A stretch of 64,000 nucleotides of DNA from Corynebacterium lactis (GTDB lineage: Bacteria > Actinomycetota > Actinomycetes > Mycobacteriales > Mycobacteriaceae). A program made the translations under genes and the position numbers. Shown here piece after piece: positions 1-7,760 of the stretch. The notes under the pieces were generated by a model. It saw nothing but the letters and a program-made list of their open reading frames with translations, was not told the origin of the DNA and searched no databases. Each line of letters begins with the position of its first letter. Positions within the stretch are counted from its first letter, which is position 1. The stretch lies in NCBI RefSeq assembly GCF_900519355.1, contig NZ_ULHE01000007.1, forward strand, positions 1-64,000. Direction: 5' to 3'.

Positions 1-84
1 TCCCATTCCGAACCCGGAAGCTAAGTCCACCTGCGCCGATGGTACTGCACTCGGGAGGGTGTGGGAGAGTAGGTCGCCGCCGGC
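1..84 (+). rRNA. rrf: 5S ribosomal RNA, 3' part
   Basis: The window opens inside a 5S rRNA. The conserved CCATTCCGAACCCGGAAG stretch is followed by the usual GCGCCGATGGTACTGCA and GGGAGAGTAGGTCGCCGCC segments. The 5' end lies outside the window. The exact 3' end, near 83-84, is estimated from the closing helix sequence. Confidence 0.93.
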
Positions 85-100
85 TTTAAACTTGTTTGTG

Positions 101-157
101 TGGTCGTGGTGAGTGCCGCCCCCTTTGGTGGGGTGGTGTTCACCACGACCATTTTTC
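101..157 (+). terminator. Rho-independent terminator of the rRNA operon
   Basis: A perfect 12-bp stem (TGGTCGTGGTGA at 101-112 with TCACCACGACCA at 140-151) is followed directly by a T run at 152-156. It lies 17 bases beyond the 5S rRNA and should end the rRNA transcript. Confidence 0.9.
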
Positions 158-194
158 TATACCCAAAATACCTTAATTTAAGTTTTCCTTCGGT

Positions 195-223
195 TTGTAA
201 AATAGGTAAGCGCACCCTAATAT
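195..223 (+). promoter_or_regulatory. Promoter of the siderophore importer operon
   Basis: A -35 hexamer TTGTAA (195-200) and a -10 hexamer TAATAT (218-223) are separated by exactly 17 bases. This predicts a start near 230 and a leader of about 120 bases before the lipoprotein gene. Both DtxR-like boxes overlap or abut this promoter. Confidence 0.65.
202..220 (+). promoter_or_regulatory. DtxR-like iron box 1
   Basis: The 19-bp site ATAGGTAAGCGCACCCTAA keeps the AGGT and CCTAA half-site cores of the DtxR/IdeR consensus; I count about 13 of 19 positions. It covers the spacer and part of the -10 hexamer, so iron-loaded DtxR bound here would block RNA polymerase. Confidence 0.6.
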
Positions 224-226
224 AGA

Positions 227-245
227 CGAGGTAATGGTTACCTAA
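227..245 (+). promoter_or_regulatory. DtxR-like iron box 2
   Basis: AGGTAA (229-234) and TTACCT (238-243) form a perfect inverted repeat around TGG. The site agrees with about 13 of 19 positions of the DtxR consensus. It sits at the predicted transcription start, 25 bp centre to centre from box 1, suggesting two adjacent repressor dimers. Confidence 0.55.
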
Positions 246-351
246 TTGTGGGGGCTGTGTCCGCCGCGGTTTTCCGTTCGATCCTCGAATTTTGGAGGTC
301 GGCGGTAGTGGCGGGTGCGGGCCCCACCTCGACCGAAGGGAATTGCCTTCA

Positions 352-1365
352 ATGGCTCGTACACACTCCGGCCGCATCCGTAATATCGTCGCCGCAACGG
401 CGGCTGGCCTGTCTCTGGTTCTCGCGTCCTGCTCCACGGGTGCGGGCGCAGGAGGAGCTGCGCAGGCATCTGGCTCCGCTGAGCACGCAACCGTCACAGT
501 GACGGATAATCACGGCGATCAGAAGATTAAGTCCCCCGTCGACAAGGTAGTCGCGACCGATAATCGCTCTTTCGAAATGCTCGATAAGTGGGGCGTCAAC
601 GTCGTCGCCGCGCCGAAGCCCATCGTTCCCTTCACGGTGACGGGCATCAAGGACAACGACAAGGTCGTGGATCTTGGCAACCACCGCGAGCCCAACCTCG
701 AGCTCGTTGCAGCCGCGAACCCGGACCTCGTCGTCAACGGTCAGCGCTTCGCCAAGTACTACGAGGACATCAAGAAGCTGGCCCCGAACTCCGCCATCGT
801 CGAGTTCGAGCCGCGCAAGGGCGAACCGCTCGACGCCGAGCTGAAGCGCCACGCCGCTGGTCTTGGCAAGGCGCTCGGCAAGGAGTCGGAGGCAGACAAG
901 CTGATCGCCGACTTTGATAAGGCCCTCGAGCGCGCCAAGAAGGCGTACAACCCGAAGGTCAAGGTCATGGCCCTGAACTCCTCGGGTGGCACCCTCGGCT
1001 ACGTCGCGCCGTCGGTAGGCAGGACTTTCGGCCCGCTCTTCGACCTCATCGGTATGACGCCGGCGCTGGAGGTTGCTAAGTCCTCGGATGATCACCAGGG
1101 CGATGAGATTTCCGTCGAGGCCATCGCCAAGGCGAACCCGGACTTCATCATGGTCCTCGACCGCGACGCGGGCACCTCCGTGCGCGGCACCTCTGAGTAC
1201 CGCTCGGCGCAGTCCGTCGTGGAGGAGGCCGCCCCGCTGAAGAACGTGAAGGCGGTCAAGGAGGGCAAGATCTACTATGCCCCGGAGGACACCTACACCA
1301 ACGAGTCGATCATCACCTACACCGAAATTCTCAATTCGCTCGCCGACGCGTTCGAGCAGGCCTAG
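352..1365 (+). CDS. Siderophore ABC transporter substrate-binding lipoprotein (CeuE/FatB/YclQ type)
   Basis: This is the extracellular receptor of an iron-siderophore importer, about 337 residues. The ATG at 352 is chosen because it gives a clean lipoprotein signal: basic residues, a hydrophobic stretch and the lipobox LASC with Cys27. An earlier in-frame ATG at 292 would add 20 residues with no signal character. The mature part reads as a cluster-A periplasmic binding protein (TVTDNHGDQKI near the start, then NPDLVV and NPDFIMVLDRDAG near the lobes), most like the catecholate/petrobactin receptors CeuE, FatB and YclQ. Two permease genes and an ATPase gene follow in the same direction. The DtxR-like boxes upstream predict induction in low iron. 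The exact siderophore cannot be read from sequence. Confidence 0.85.
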   Translation: MARTHSGRIRNIVAATAAGLSLVLASCSTGAGAGGAAQASGSAEHATVTVTDNHGDQKIKSPVDKVVATDNRSFEMLDKWGVNVVAAPKPIVPFTVTGIKDNDKVVDLGNHREPNLELVAAANPDLVVNGQRFAKYYEDIKKLAPNSAIVEFEPRKGEPLDAELKRHAAGLGKALGKESEADKLIADFDKALERAKKAYNPKVKVMALNSSGGTLGYVAPSVGRTFGPLFDLIGMTPALEVAKSSDDHQGDEISVEAIAKANPDFIMVLDRDAGTSVRGTSEYRSAQSVVEEAAPLKNVKAVKEGKIYYAPEDTYTNESIITYTEILNSLADAFEQA

Positions 1366-1383
1366 CCAGCCTTAGCCTCACCC

Positions 1384-2331
1384 ATGAATAAGCTTTTCGA
1401 CGTCAAACTCGGTCTCGGGGTCGCCTTCGTGGTGGCCCTTTTGGCCGTCTCGCTCTTTGTCGGCCAGTACGACATCCTCGGCGCCGAGGATGGCTGGGCA
1501 ATGTTCGGGATTACCCGCGTGCCCCGCACTGTCGCGCTGGTCCTCTCCGGCGCGGCCATGGCCATGTGTGGCCTGGTCATGCAGTTGCTCACCCACAACA
1601 AGTTCGTCGAGCCGACGACCACGGGCACGACGGAATGGGCGGGCCTCGGCCTGATCTTTGTTATGTACTTCTTCCCGTCGGCCTCGATTCTGGGGCGGAT
1701 GGGCGGCGCCATCATCTTCGCCTTCATCGGCACCGTGGTCTTCTTCCTGTTCCTGCGTCGCGTGAGCCTGAAGTCCAGCCTCGTCGTGCCGATCGTGGGC
1801 ATCATGCTCGGCGCGGTCGTCAGCTCCGTGTCCACGTTTTTCGCGCTGCAGACCAACATGCTGCAGTCGCTCGGCGTGTGGTTCTCGGGCTCGTTCACGG
1901 ACGTCTACAAGGGACAGTACGAGTTCCTGTGGCTGGTCGTTGCCATCGTCGTGGTGGTGTTTATCTTCAGCGACCGCCTCACCGTCGCGGGGCTGGGCAA
2001 GGACATCGCCACCAACGTGGGCGTGAACTACAACCAGATCGTTTTCCTCGGCACCGGGCTGATCGCGATTGCGACGGGCCTGGTCACCGTGGTGGTCGGC
2101 AACCTGCCCTTCCTGGGCCTGGTGGTGCCGAACATCGTCTCCATGTTCCGCGGCGACGACCTGCGCTCCAACCTCCCGTGGGTCTGCCTCGTCGGCATCG
2201 CGGTAGTCACCATTGCGGACATCCTGGGCCGGGTGATTATCGCCCCCTTCGAGGTCCCGGTCTCCGTGATCCTCGGGATCATGGGCGCGGCCGTGTTCGT
2301 CTACCTCATCGTGAGGAGGCGTCGTGTTTAG
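1384..2331 (+). CDS. Iron-siderophore ABC transporter permease 1 (FecCD family)
   Basis: This 315-residue membrane protein is one of two FecCD-type permeases that form the channel of the importer. The sequence is dominated by hydrophobic segments, and it carries the family's GNLPFLGLVVPNIV stretch near residues 238-252, the region that contacts the ATPase. The N-terminus (LAVSLFVGQYDI) resembles the CeuB/FatD/YclN branch. It starts 18 bases after the binding-protein gene, and its end overlaps the next permease by 8 bases, so the genes are almost certainly co-transcribed and translationally coupled. Confidence 0.85.
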   Translation: MNKLFDVKLGLGVAFVVALLAVSLFVGQYDILGAEDGWAMFGITRVPRTVALVLSGAAMAMCGLVMQLLTHNKFVEPTTTGTTEWAGLGLIFVMYFFPSASILGRMGGAIIFAFIGTVVFFLFLRRVSLKSSLVVPIVGIMLGAVVSSVSTFFALQTNMLQSLGVWFSGSFTDVYKGQYEFLWLVVAIVVVVFIFSDRLTVAGLGKDIATNVGVNYNQIVFLGTGLIAIATGLVTVVVGNLPFLGLVVPNIVSMFRGDDLRSNLPWVCLVGIAVVTIADILGRVIIAPFEVPVSVILGIMGAAVFVYLIVRRRRV

Positions 2332-3370
2332 GCAGATTCGTGGCCGGGGGACCGAGCCGTCGGCAAGCGCGGCGGCGACGGCGTCGTTTAGCGGGGAGCG
2401 GGCGGCGAGGCGCTACTGGGTGATACTCGCGGTGCTGGCGGTGCTCGCGGTGGGCTTCACGGCGGGGCTGCTCGCGTGGGGCAACCCGCTGCCGTTCGGG
2501 ACCGACGGGTTCTGGCTGATCGCGCGCAGGCGTGCCGACGCCATCATTGCGATGATGATCGTTGCGTGTGCCCAGGCGATCGCGACGGTTGCTTTCCAGT
2601 CGATTGCGAATAACCGCATCATTACGCCGTCGATTATGGGCTTCGAGGCACTATACGTGGCGATTAGTACCTCGGCGGTGTACTTCTTCGGCGTGACGGG
2701 GCTGGCGCAGGCGGGGTCGCTGGGAGCCTTCGTGTTCCAGTTGGCGCTGATGATCGGGCTGTCGCTGGTGCTCTACACGTGGCTGCTCACGGGTCGCGGG
2801 GCGGACATGCAAAGCATGCTGCTGGTCGGCATCGTGATCGGCGGCGGGCTGGCGTCGCTGTCGACGTTCATGCAGCGGCTGCTGACACCGTCGGAGTTTG
2901 ACCTGCTGACGGCGCGGCTGTTCGGTTCGGTCAACAATGCGGACCCGGAGTTCTTCCCGGTCGCGGTGCCGCTGGTGCTGGTGGCGGCCGGCGTAATCCT
3001 GGCGCGCTCGCGGGTGCTCAACGTGATGGCGCTGGGGCGCGAGGTGTCGACGGGACTCGGCGTGAACTACCAGCGCTCGTCGATCCTGATTCTGGTGTGC
3101 GTCGCGGTGCTGATGGCCGTGTCGACCGCGATGGTCGGCCCGATGACCTTCCTGGGCTTCCTGGTCGCGACGATTGCGTACCAGGCGGCCGATACGTTCG
3201 ACCATCGTTTCGTACTGCCGATGGCGGCGCTGATCGGCTACGTGACGCTCGCCGGCGCATATTTCGTGCTCAACCACGTCTTTTACACGCAGGGCGTGGT
3301 GTCCATCATCATCGAGCTGGTCGGCGGTTCGATTTTCCTCTACGTCGTGTTGAAGAAGGGACGGCTATGA
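2324..3370 (+). CDS. Iron-siderophore ABC transporter permease 2 (FecCD family)
   Basis: This is the second FecCD permease, 348 residues, beginning at a GTG that overlaps the end of the first by 8 bases, with GAGGAGG at 2313-2319 as ribosome site. After a variable Ser/Ala-rich N-terminus it has the expected series of membrane helices, the motif VGPMTFLGFLVATIAYQ near residues 265-281, and a hydrophobic C-terminus. It resembles the CeuC/FatC/YclO branch that pairs with the first permease. The N-terminal PSASAAA segment contains one copy of the GTCGGCAAGC word (2359-2368). It ends in an ATGA overlap with the ATPase gene. Confidence 0.85.
   Translation: MFRQIRGRGTEPSASAAATASFSGERAARRYWVILAVLAVLAVGFTAGLLAWGNPLPFGTDGFWLIARRRADAIIAMMIVACAQAIATVAFQSIANNRIITPSIMGFEALYVAISTSAVYFFGVTGLAQAGSLGAFVFQLALMIGLSLVLYTWLLTGRGADMQSMLLVGIVIGGGLASLSTFMQRLLTPSEFDLLTARLFGSVNNADPEFFPVAVPLVLVAAGVILARSRVLNVMALGREVSTGLGVNYQRSSILILVCVAVLMAVSTAMVGPMTFLGFLVATIAYQAADTFDHRFVLPMAALIGYVTLAGAYFVLNHVFYTQGVVSIIIELVGGSIFLYVVLKKGRL
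2359..2368 (+). repeat. Over-represented genomic word GTCGGCAAGC, first of 16 copies
   Basis: The exact 10-mer is found on the plus strand at 2359, 4912, 10343, 30552, 32867, 34021, 44840 and 49763, and as its complement GCTTGCCGAC at 4858, 12870, 28618, 30488, 37877, 45995, 49669 and 60165 (left-end coordinates). Fourteen of the sixteen extend to CGTCGGCAAGC. All but one are clearly inside genes, most often read as Ser-Ala-Ser (TCG GCA AGC) or Leu-Ala-Asp (CTT GCC GAC). None lies in the 13.8-25.9 kb island. The function is unknown. Confidence 0.8.
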
Positions 3371-4125
3371 TTCGCCTCGAAAACGTCCGCAAGGCCTACA
3401 CCAGCGAGGTCGAGATCGGGCCGGTCAACCTGGAGATTCCGAACGATTCAATCACCGCGCTGATCGGGCCGAACGGCGCGGGCAAGTCCACGCTCTTGAC
3501 CATGATTGGGCGCCTCCTCGGCGTCGACGCCGGCACCATCAATGTGGGGCCTTACGACGTCGGCGTTGCCAAGTCCAAGGACCTCGCGAAGGTGCTGTCG
3601 ATCCTGCGGCAGGACAACCACTTCGTCACACGCCTGACGGTGCGGCAGCTGGTCAGCTTCGGCCGGTTCCCGTACAGCCAGGGGCGCCTGACCGCGGAGG
3701 ACGAGGAGATCATCTCCCGCTACATCGAGTTTTTGAACCTGACCGAGTTGCAGGGCCGCTACTTGGACGAGCTCTCCGGCGGGCAGCGGCAGCGTGCCTA
3801 CGTCGCGATGGTGCTGTGCCAGGAGACCGAGTACGTGCTGCTGGACGAGCCGCTGAACAATCTGGACATCTCGCATTCGGTGGACATCATGGCGCACCTG
3901 CGCACCGCGGTGCGGGAGATGGGCCGCACGATGGTGGTGGTGCTCCACGACATCAACTTCGCGGCCCGCTACGCCGACTACATCTGCGCGGTCAAGGACG
4001 GCCAGATCGTCGAGCACGGCCCGACCGCGGAGTTGATGCGCTCGGAGGTGCTCAGCCCGATCTTCGGCACGCAGATTGACATCGTCGAAGGCCCGCACGG
4101 CCCGGTGGCCTGCTACGGGTCCTAG
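3367..4125 (+). CDS. Iron-siderophore ABC transporter ATP-binding protein
   Basis: This is the 252-residue ATPase that powers the importer. Walker A is GPNGAGKST at residues 34-42, the ABC signature is LSGGQRQR, Walker B is YVLLDEPLNNLD, and the switch histidine lies in VVLHDINFAARYAD. The DEPLNNLD form of Walker B is typical of the FepC/FecE/YclP siderophore group. The ATG overlaps the stop of permease 2 (ATGA), and the gene closes the four-gene operon. No terminator is visible in the 19 bases before the RNase HI gene, so read-through is possible. Confidence 0.9.
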   Translation: MIRLENVRKAYTSEVEIGPVNLEIPNDSITALIGPNGAGKSTLLTMIGRLLGVDAGTINVGPYDVGVAKSKDLAKVLSILRQDNHFVTRLTVRQLVSFGRFPYSQGRLTAEDEEIISRYIEFLNLTELQGRYLDELSGGQRQRAYVAMVLCQETEYVLLDEPLNNLDISHSVDIMAHLRTAVREMGRTMVVVLHDINFAARYADYICAVKDGQIVEHGPTAELMRSEVLSPIFGTQIDIVEGPHGPVACYGS

Positions 4126-4144
4126 CCGGGTAAACTCAACGCCC

Positions 4145-5044
4145 ATGACTATTACCGCTGCAGTTGACGGTTCCGCCCTCCATAACCCGGGCCCGGCCGG
4201 TTGGTGCTGGTACATCGACGACGGCTGCTGGGCCGCCGGTGGCTGGAAGGAAGGCACCAACAACCGCGGCGAGCTGACCGCGCTGGCCGAGCTGCTGCGC
4301 GCCACCGCCCACATCGCGGACGAGCCGCTGTTCGTGCTCTGCGACTCCCAGTACGTCATCAACTCGGTGACCAAGTGGATGCCGGGCTGGAAGCGCAAGG
4401 GGTGGAAGAAGCGCGACGGCAAGCCGGTGCTCAACGTCGATATTCTCAAGGACATTGACGCGCTGCTGGTCGGCCGCAATGTTCACCTGGAGTGGGTCAA
4501 GGGGCACTCCGGCCACGACATGAACGAGGCCGCCGACGACCGCGCCCGCGCCGCCGCCACCGCCTACCAGAAGGGCACCGCGGTTCCGCACGGGCCGGGC
4601 TTCGGTTCCGGTGTCGGCGCAGGTCACGGCGCTGCCTCGGCTTCCACCCCGAGCTCCGCAGTACCCTCGAGCCCAATCCGTGGCATGGAGCAGGCGCCGG
4701 CTCAGCCGTCTCAGCCCGCGCCGCAGCAGGGCCTTTTCGATTTTGATACCCCCGCCGAGCCCGTCTCCCCGGACAAACTCGCCCGCCAGGCGCTGACCAC
4801 CCTCCGCCGCGCCGCCGCCCGCGCAGATCAGGGCAGCGACCGGGTCCTGCGCTCCCTGCTTGCCGACGCCGTCACCGACGGCTCGGTAATGGAGGTCGCG
4901 GGGGAGTTGCCGTCGGCAAGCGAGGAGATCTCGGTCGCGGGCGATACGGCGGTGGCGCTGCTGCGTGGCGAGGGCTGGACCGCGATGGCGGCGTGGAGCC
5001 TCGCGCCGGAAGTGAAGTTGGTCGGCTGGCATCTTCGCCGGTAG
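4145..5044 (+). CDS. rnhA: Ribonuclease HI with an extra C-terminal domain
   Basis: Residues 1-155 are an RNase HI domain that cleaves RNA in RNA-DNA hybrids. The metal-binding set is present: Asp8 in VDGSALHNPGP, Glu43 in NNRGELTAL, Asp67 in LCDSQYV and Asp131 in NEAADDRA. WVKGHSGH is the usual active-site loop. Residues about 156-200 are a low-complexity Pro/Ser/Gln linker. The last 90 residues (LARQALTTLRRAAARA to KLVGWHLRR) form a second domain that I do not recognise. The protein is about 299 residues against 150-160 for classic RNase HI. Two copies of the GTCGGCAAGC word lie 45 bases apart in the C-terminal part. Confidence 0.88.
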   Translation: MTITAAVDGSALHNPGPAGWCWYIDDGCWAAGGWKEGTNNRGELTALAELLRATAHIADEPLFVLCDSQYVINSVTKWMPGWKRKGWKKRDGKPVLNVDILKDIDALLVGRNVHLEWVKGHSGHDMNEAADDRARAAATAYQKGTAVPHGPGFGSGVGAGHGAASASTPSSAVPSSPIRGMEQAPAQPSQPAPQQGLFDFDTPAEPVSPDKLARQALTTLRRAAARADQGSDRVLRSLLADAVTDGSVMEVAGELPSASEEISVAGDTAVALLRGEGWTAMAAWSLAPEVKLVGWHLRR

Positions 5045-5188
5045 GCTAAAGGTTTGGCTATCGGGCAGGTGCCGCTGTAGTCCGGCGTTGCTGGTAGCCT
5101 GAGTAGTCGTAAATTGGTCGCGGCAGGAATTCTGGTCGCGGGCGCATTTTTCCCATTTCAATCACTTTTTTAAGGAGCTCCGACTTAC

Positions 5189-6373
5189 ATGGCTGAGCAC
5201 GAGGGTCCCCGTTCCGGCGAAGGCCGAGGAAACCGCGGCAACCACGGGTCTAACCGTCCGCACGGGCGCGGAGAAGGCGGCTTTAAGGGCCGCGGCCGTT
5301 CCGGCGGCGGTAACAGGGGCTCCCAGGGCTCGCGCGGGTTCCGCCGGGATGACCGCGAGGGCCGCGATGGTGACGAGCGCCGTGGCGGCCGCGGCTTCCG
5401 CGGCAACGGCAACGGTGGCCAGGGCGGCAACGGCGGCCGTGGTGGTCGTCGCTTCAACCGTGATGATCGCCGGGACGACCGTCGCGATGACCGCAACGGT
5501 GAGCGCGGCAACGGCGAGCGCGGTGAGCGCCGCTTCGACCGCGACGACCGTCGCGGCGGCTTCGGCGGACGTGGCGGGCACGGCGGCCAGGGCGGACGTG
5601 GCGGCGATCGTCGTCGCTCCAACCGTGGCGGCCGTTTCCAGGACGAGAAGCGTACGCACCGCACCGGCCCGCAGCGCCCGGGCTTCCGCGAGGAGCGCAT
5701 CGAGGCCCGCAAGAACGAGCCGTCGATTCCGGACGACGTGCGCGCAGACGAGCTCGATCCGAGCGTGCGCCAGGACCTGAAGTCGCTGGCTAAGGACAAC
5801 GCGGACATGGTCGCGCGCCACATGATTATGGCCGCGATGCTGCTGTCGGAGGACCCGAAGCAGGCGTTGGCCCACGCCCGCGCCGCGAAGGACCGCGCTG
5901 GCCGCGTCGGCGTCGTCCGCGAGACCGCGGGCGTGACCGCGTACCACGCCGGCGAGTGGAAGGAAGCTCTGGCGGAGCTGCGCGCGGCTCGCCGTATCTC
6001 CGGCGGCCCGGGCCTGCTGGCCGTCATGGCCGACTGTGAGCGCGGCCTCGGCCGCCCGGAGAAGGCCATCGAGCTGGGGCGCTCCGAGGAGGCCAGCCAG
6101 CTCGACGCCGAGACCAAGACGGAGCTCGCCATCGTCGTCGCTGGTGCACGCCGCGACCTGGGCCAGATCGACGAGGCCATCACCGAGCTGGAGACCCAGG
6201 ACCTGAACCCGGAGCGCGAGGACTTCGAGGCCGCGCGCCTGTTCTACGCCTACGCCGACGCGCTGGCTGCCGCCGGGCGTAGCGACGAGGCGAAGACCTG
6301 GTTCACCCGCAGCGCCAAGATTGACGAGGACGAGTTGCTCGATGCCCGTGAGCGCATCGAGGAGCTTGGCTAG
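5189..6373 (+). CDS. TPR-type protein with an Arg/Gly-rich N-terminus (Rv1691 position)
   Basis: This 394-residue protein has two unlike halves. Residues 1 to about 160 are almost entirely Gly, Arg, Asp, Asn and Phe, with many RGG and DDR units (RRDDREGRDGDERRGGRG, DDRRDDRNGERG); this should be disordered and bind nucleic acid. Residues about 175-394 are helical and contain degenerate tetratricopeptide repeats (AYHAGEWKEALAELRAARRI, FYAYADALAAAGRSDEAKTWF). Synteny places it at the position of mycobacterial Rv1691, a TPR protein upstream of the phosphatase and tlyA. The ATG at 5189 has AAGGAG at 5172-5177. The function is unknown; a role in RNA or ribosome biology is only an inference from the neighbours and the RGG tract. 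Confidence 0.75.
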   Translation: MAEHEGPRSGEGRGNRGNHGSNRPHGRGEGGFKGRGRSGGGNRGSQGSRGFRRDDREGRDGDERRGGRGFRGNGNGGQGGNGGRGGRRFNRDDRRDDRRDDRNGERGNGERGERRFDRDDRRGGFGGRGGHGGQGGRGGDRRRSNRGGRFQDEKRTHRTGPQRPGFREERIEARKNEPSIPDDVRADELDPSVRQDLKSLAKDNADMVARHMIMAAMLLSEDPKQALAHARAAKDRAGRVGVVRETAGVTAYHAGEWKEALAELRAARRISGGPGLLAVMADCERGLGRPEKAIELGRSEEASQLDAETKTELAIVVAGARRDLGQIDEAITELETQDLNPEREDFEAARLFYAYADALAAAGRSDEAKTWFTRSAKIDEDELLDARERIEELG

Positions 6374-6446
6374 AACCTGGAATTTCTGCCGCACATTTTC
6401 ACCGAATCCGCGAAATGCTTCAATGCTGAATAAGGACCGCTGACCC

Positions 6447-7487
6447 ATGGCAACTGTCGCCTCTTCTTTTGATGCCGCTCTGCTCGACCTCGACGGAACG
6501 ATTTACGAGGGTGGCGCCCCCATCCCGGGCGCGCTGGAGGGGCTGACGGAGGCGAAGCTGCCGATGGTGTTCATCACCAACAACGCCTCGCGCGCGCCGC
6601 AGGTCGTGGCGGACCAGCTCAATTCCCTGGGCTACGAGGTCTCGGCGGATGACGTGATGACCTCCGCGCAGGCCGCAATTGCCATGGCCGCGGACATTAT
6701 CCCGGATGGCTCGAACGTGTATGTTCTGGGCGCGGAGTCCTTTAAGCAGCTGGCTCGAGACGCCGGGTACACGGTCGTCGATTCGGCCGACGACGCCCCG
6801 GCCGCCGTCTTCCATGGCCTGAACCGCGAGATGACCTGGAACGACATCTCCGAGGCGGCTCTCGCCATCTCTCGCGGCGCGCGCTACCTCGCCTCCAACC
6901 TGGACACCACGCTTCCCGACGAGCGGGGCTTCCTCGTCGGCAATGGTTCCATCGCGGCGGCAATCACCACGACCACCGGCGTGGAGCCTCTCAGCGCCGG
7001 CAAGCCGAAGCCCCCGATGTTCTGGAAGGCCGCGGAGAAGATCGGAGCTAAGCGCCCTGTCGCCATCGGCGACCGCCTGGACACCGACATCGCGGGCGGA
7101 AACGCCGCGAACTTTGAGACGTTCATGGTGGTCACGGGTGTGTCCACGCACATGGACGTCGTCCGCGCCGAGCCAGCGCACCGCCCGACCCTGATTGGCG
7201 CCGACATGACGGCGCTGAACCGCGAGGTCTCCCACGCGCAGCCCGGCCCGCAGGCTGGACTCAGCGCGCGTTTCGACGACGAGGACCCGTCCGTCGTGGT
7301 GCTCTCCGGCGGCGATGCCTCGGATCCGCGCATATCCGACCCGGCGGAGGCGGCCGTCGCCGCTCTCTTGACCGTTGCCGGGCTGGTGTGGGCGTCGGAA
7401 AGCGGGAAGGACCAGGCTGTGGAGGTCTCGCAGGTGCGCGCCGAGGGGCCGGAAGCTGCGGTGGCGCTGGGCGCGTGGAGGCTGTAG
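6447..7487 (+). CDS. HAD-superfamily IIA phosphatase (NagD-like, Rv1692 homologue)
   Basis: This 346-residue cytosolic hydrolase has the HAD nucleophile motif LLDLDGTIYEGG, with Asp14 as likely nucleophile and Asp16 as acid/base. Motif II is FITNNASR, a lysine motif is in GKPKPPMFWKA, and the acidic motif is AIGDRLDTDIAGGNAA. This is the HAD-IIA (NagD, 4-nitrophenylphosphatase) layout. The mycobacterial homologue in the same position, Rv1692, is a glycerol-3-phosphate phosphatase, so the same reaction is plausible here. The C-terminal 90 residues after VRAEPAHRPTLIGADM are a more variable extension. It is followed after 3 bases by the small gene at 7491. Confidence 0.85.
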   Translation: MATVASSFDAALLDLDGTIYEGGAPIPGALEGLTEAKLPMVFITNNASRAPQVVADQLNSLGYEVSADDVMTSAQAAIAMAADIIPDGSNVYVLGAESFKQLARDAGYTVVDSADDAPAAVFHGLNREMTWNDISEAALAISRGARYLASNLDTTLPDERGFLVGNGSIAAAITTTTGVEPLSAGKPKPPMFWKAAEKIGAKRPVAIGDRLDTDIAGGNAANFETFMVVTGVSTHMDVVRAEPAHRPTLIGADMTALNREVSHAQPGPQAGLSARFDDEDPSVVVLSGGDASDPRISDPAEAAVAALLTVAGLVWASESGKDQAVEVSQVRAEGPEAAVALGAWRL

Positions 7488-7490
7488 AAG

Positions 7491-7760
7491 ATGAGTGACG
7501 GACGGCCGACGCCCGGCGGGATGCCCGGAAGGCGCCCTGGGGCGAACCTGGGTCCGAAGCCGGGCGGAATGCCCAGCCCGGTGCCCAGCCCTGCGGCGAT
7601 GCCGGGGGCGAAGACGGTGGACCCGGAGGAGGTGCGCGCCGCGGTGGCGGACGTGCTCTCGCAGCCGGCGCCGACTCCGGCCGACCGCGTCGCGCAGTTC
7701 GAGCGGGCGCACGAGATTTTGGATGAGGCTTTGAGCTCTGCGCGCAGAGGAGGGAAGTAA
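7491..7760 (+). CDS. Small conserved protein upstream of tlyA (Rv1693 position)
   Basis: This 89-residue protein has a Pro/Gly/Met-rich N-terminal half with near-repeats (PGGMPGRRPGANLGPKPGGMPSPVPSP) and a short helical C-terminal half (PADRVAQFERAHEILDEALSS). It sits 3 bases after the phosphatase gene, and its stop directly precedes the tlyA start codon, so all three should be translated from one message. Mycobacterial Rv1693 has the same position and a similar helical tail. No function is known. Confidence 0.7.
   Translation: MSDGRPTPGGMPGRRPGANLGPKPGGMPSPVPSPAAMPGAKTVDPEEVRAAVADVLSQPAPTPADRVAQFERAHEILDEALSSARRGGK

Noticed and set aside
5162-6448. Long minus-strand frame opposite the RGG/TPR gene
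   Set aside because: Its Ala/Thr/Val-rich product only reflects the repetitive codons of the plus-strand gene.
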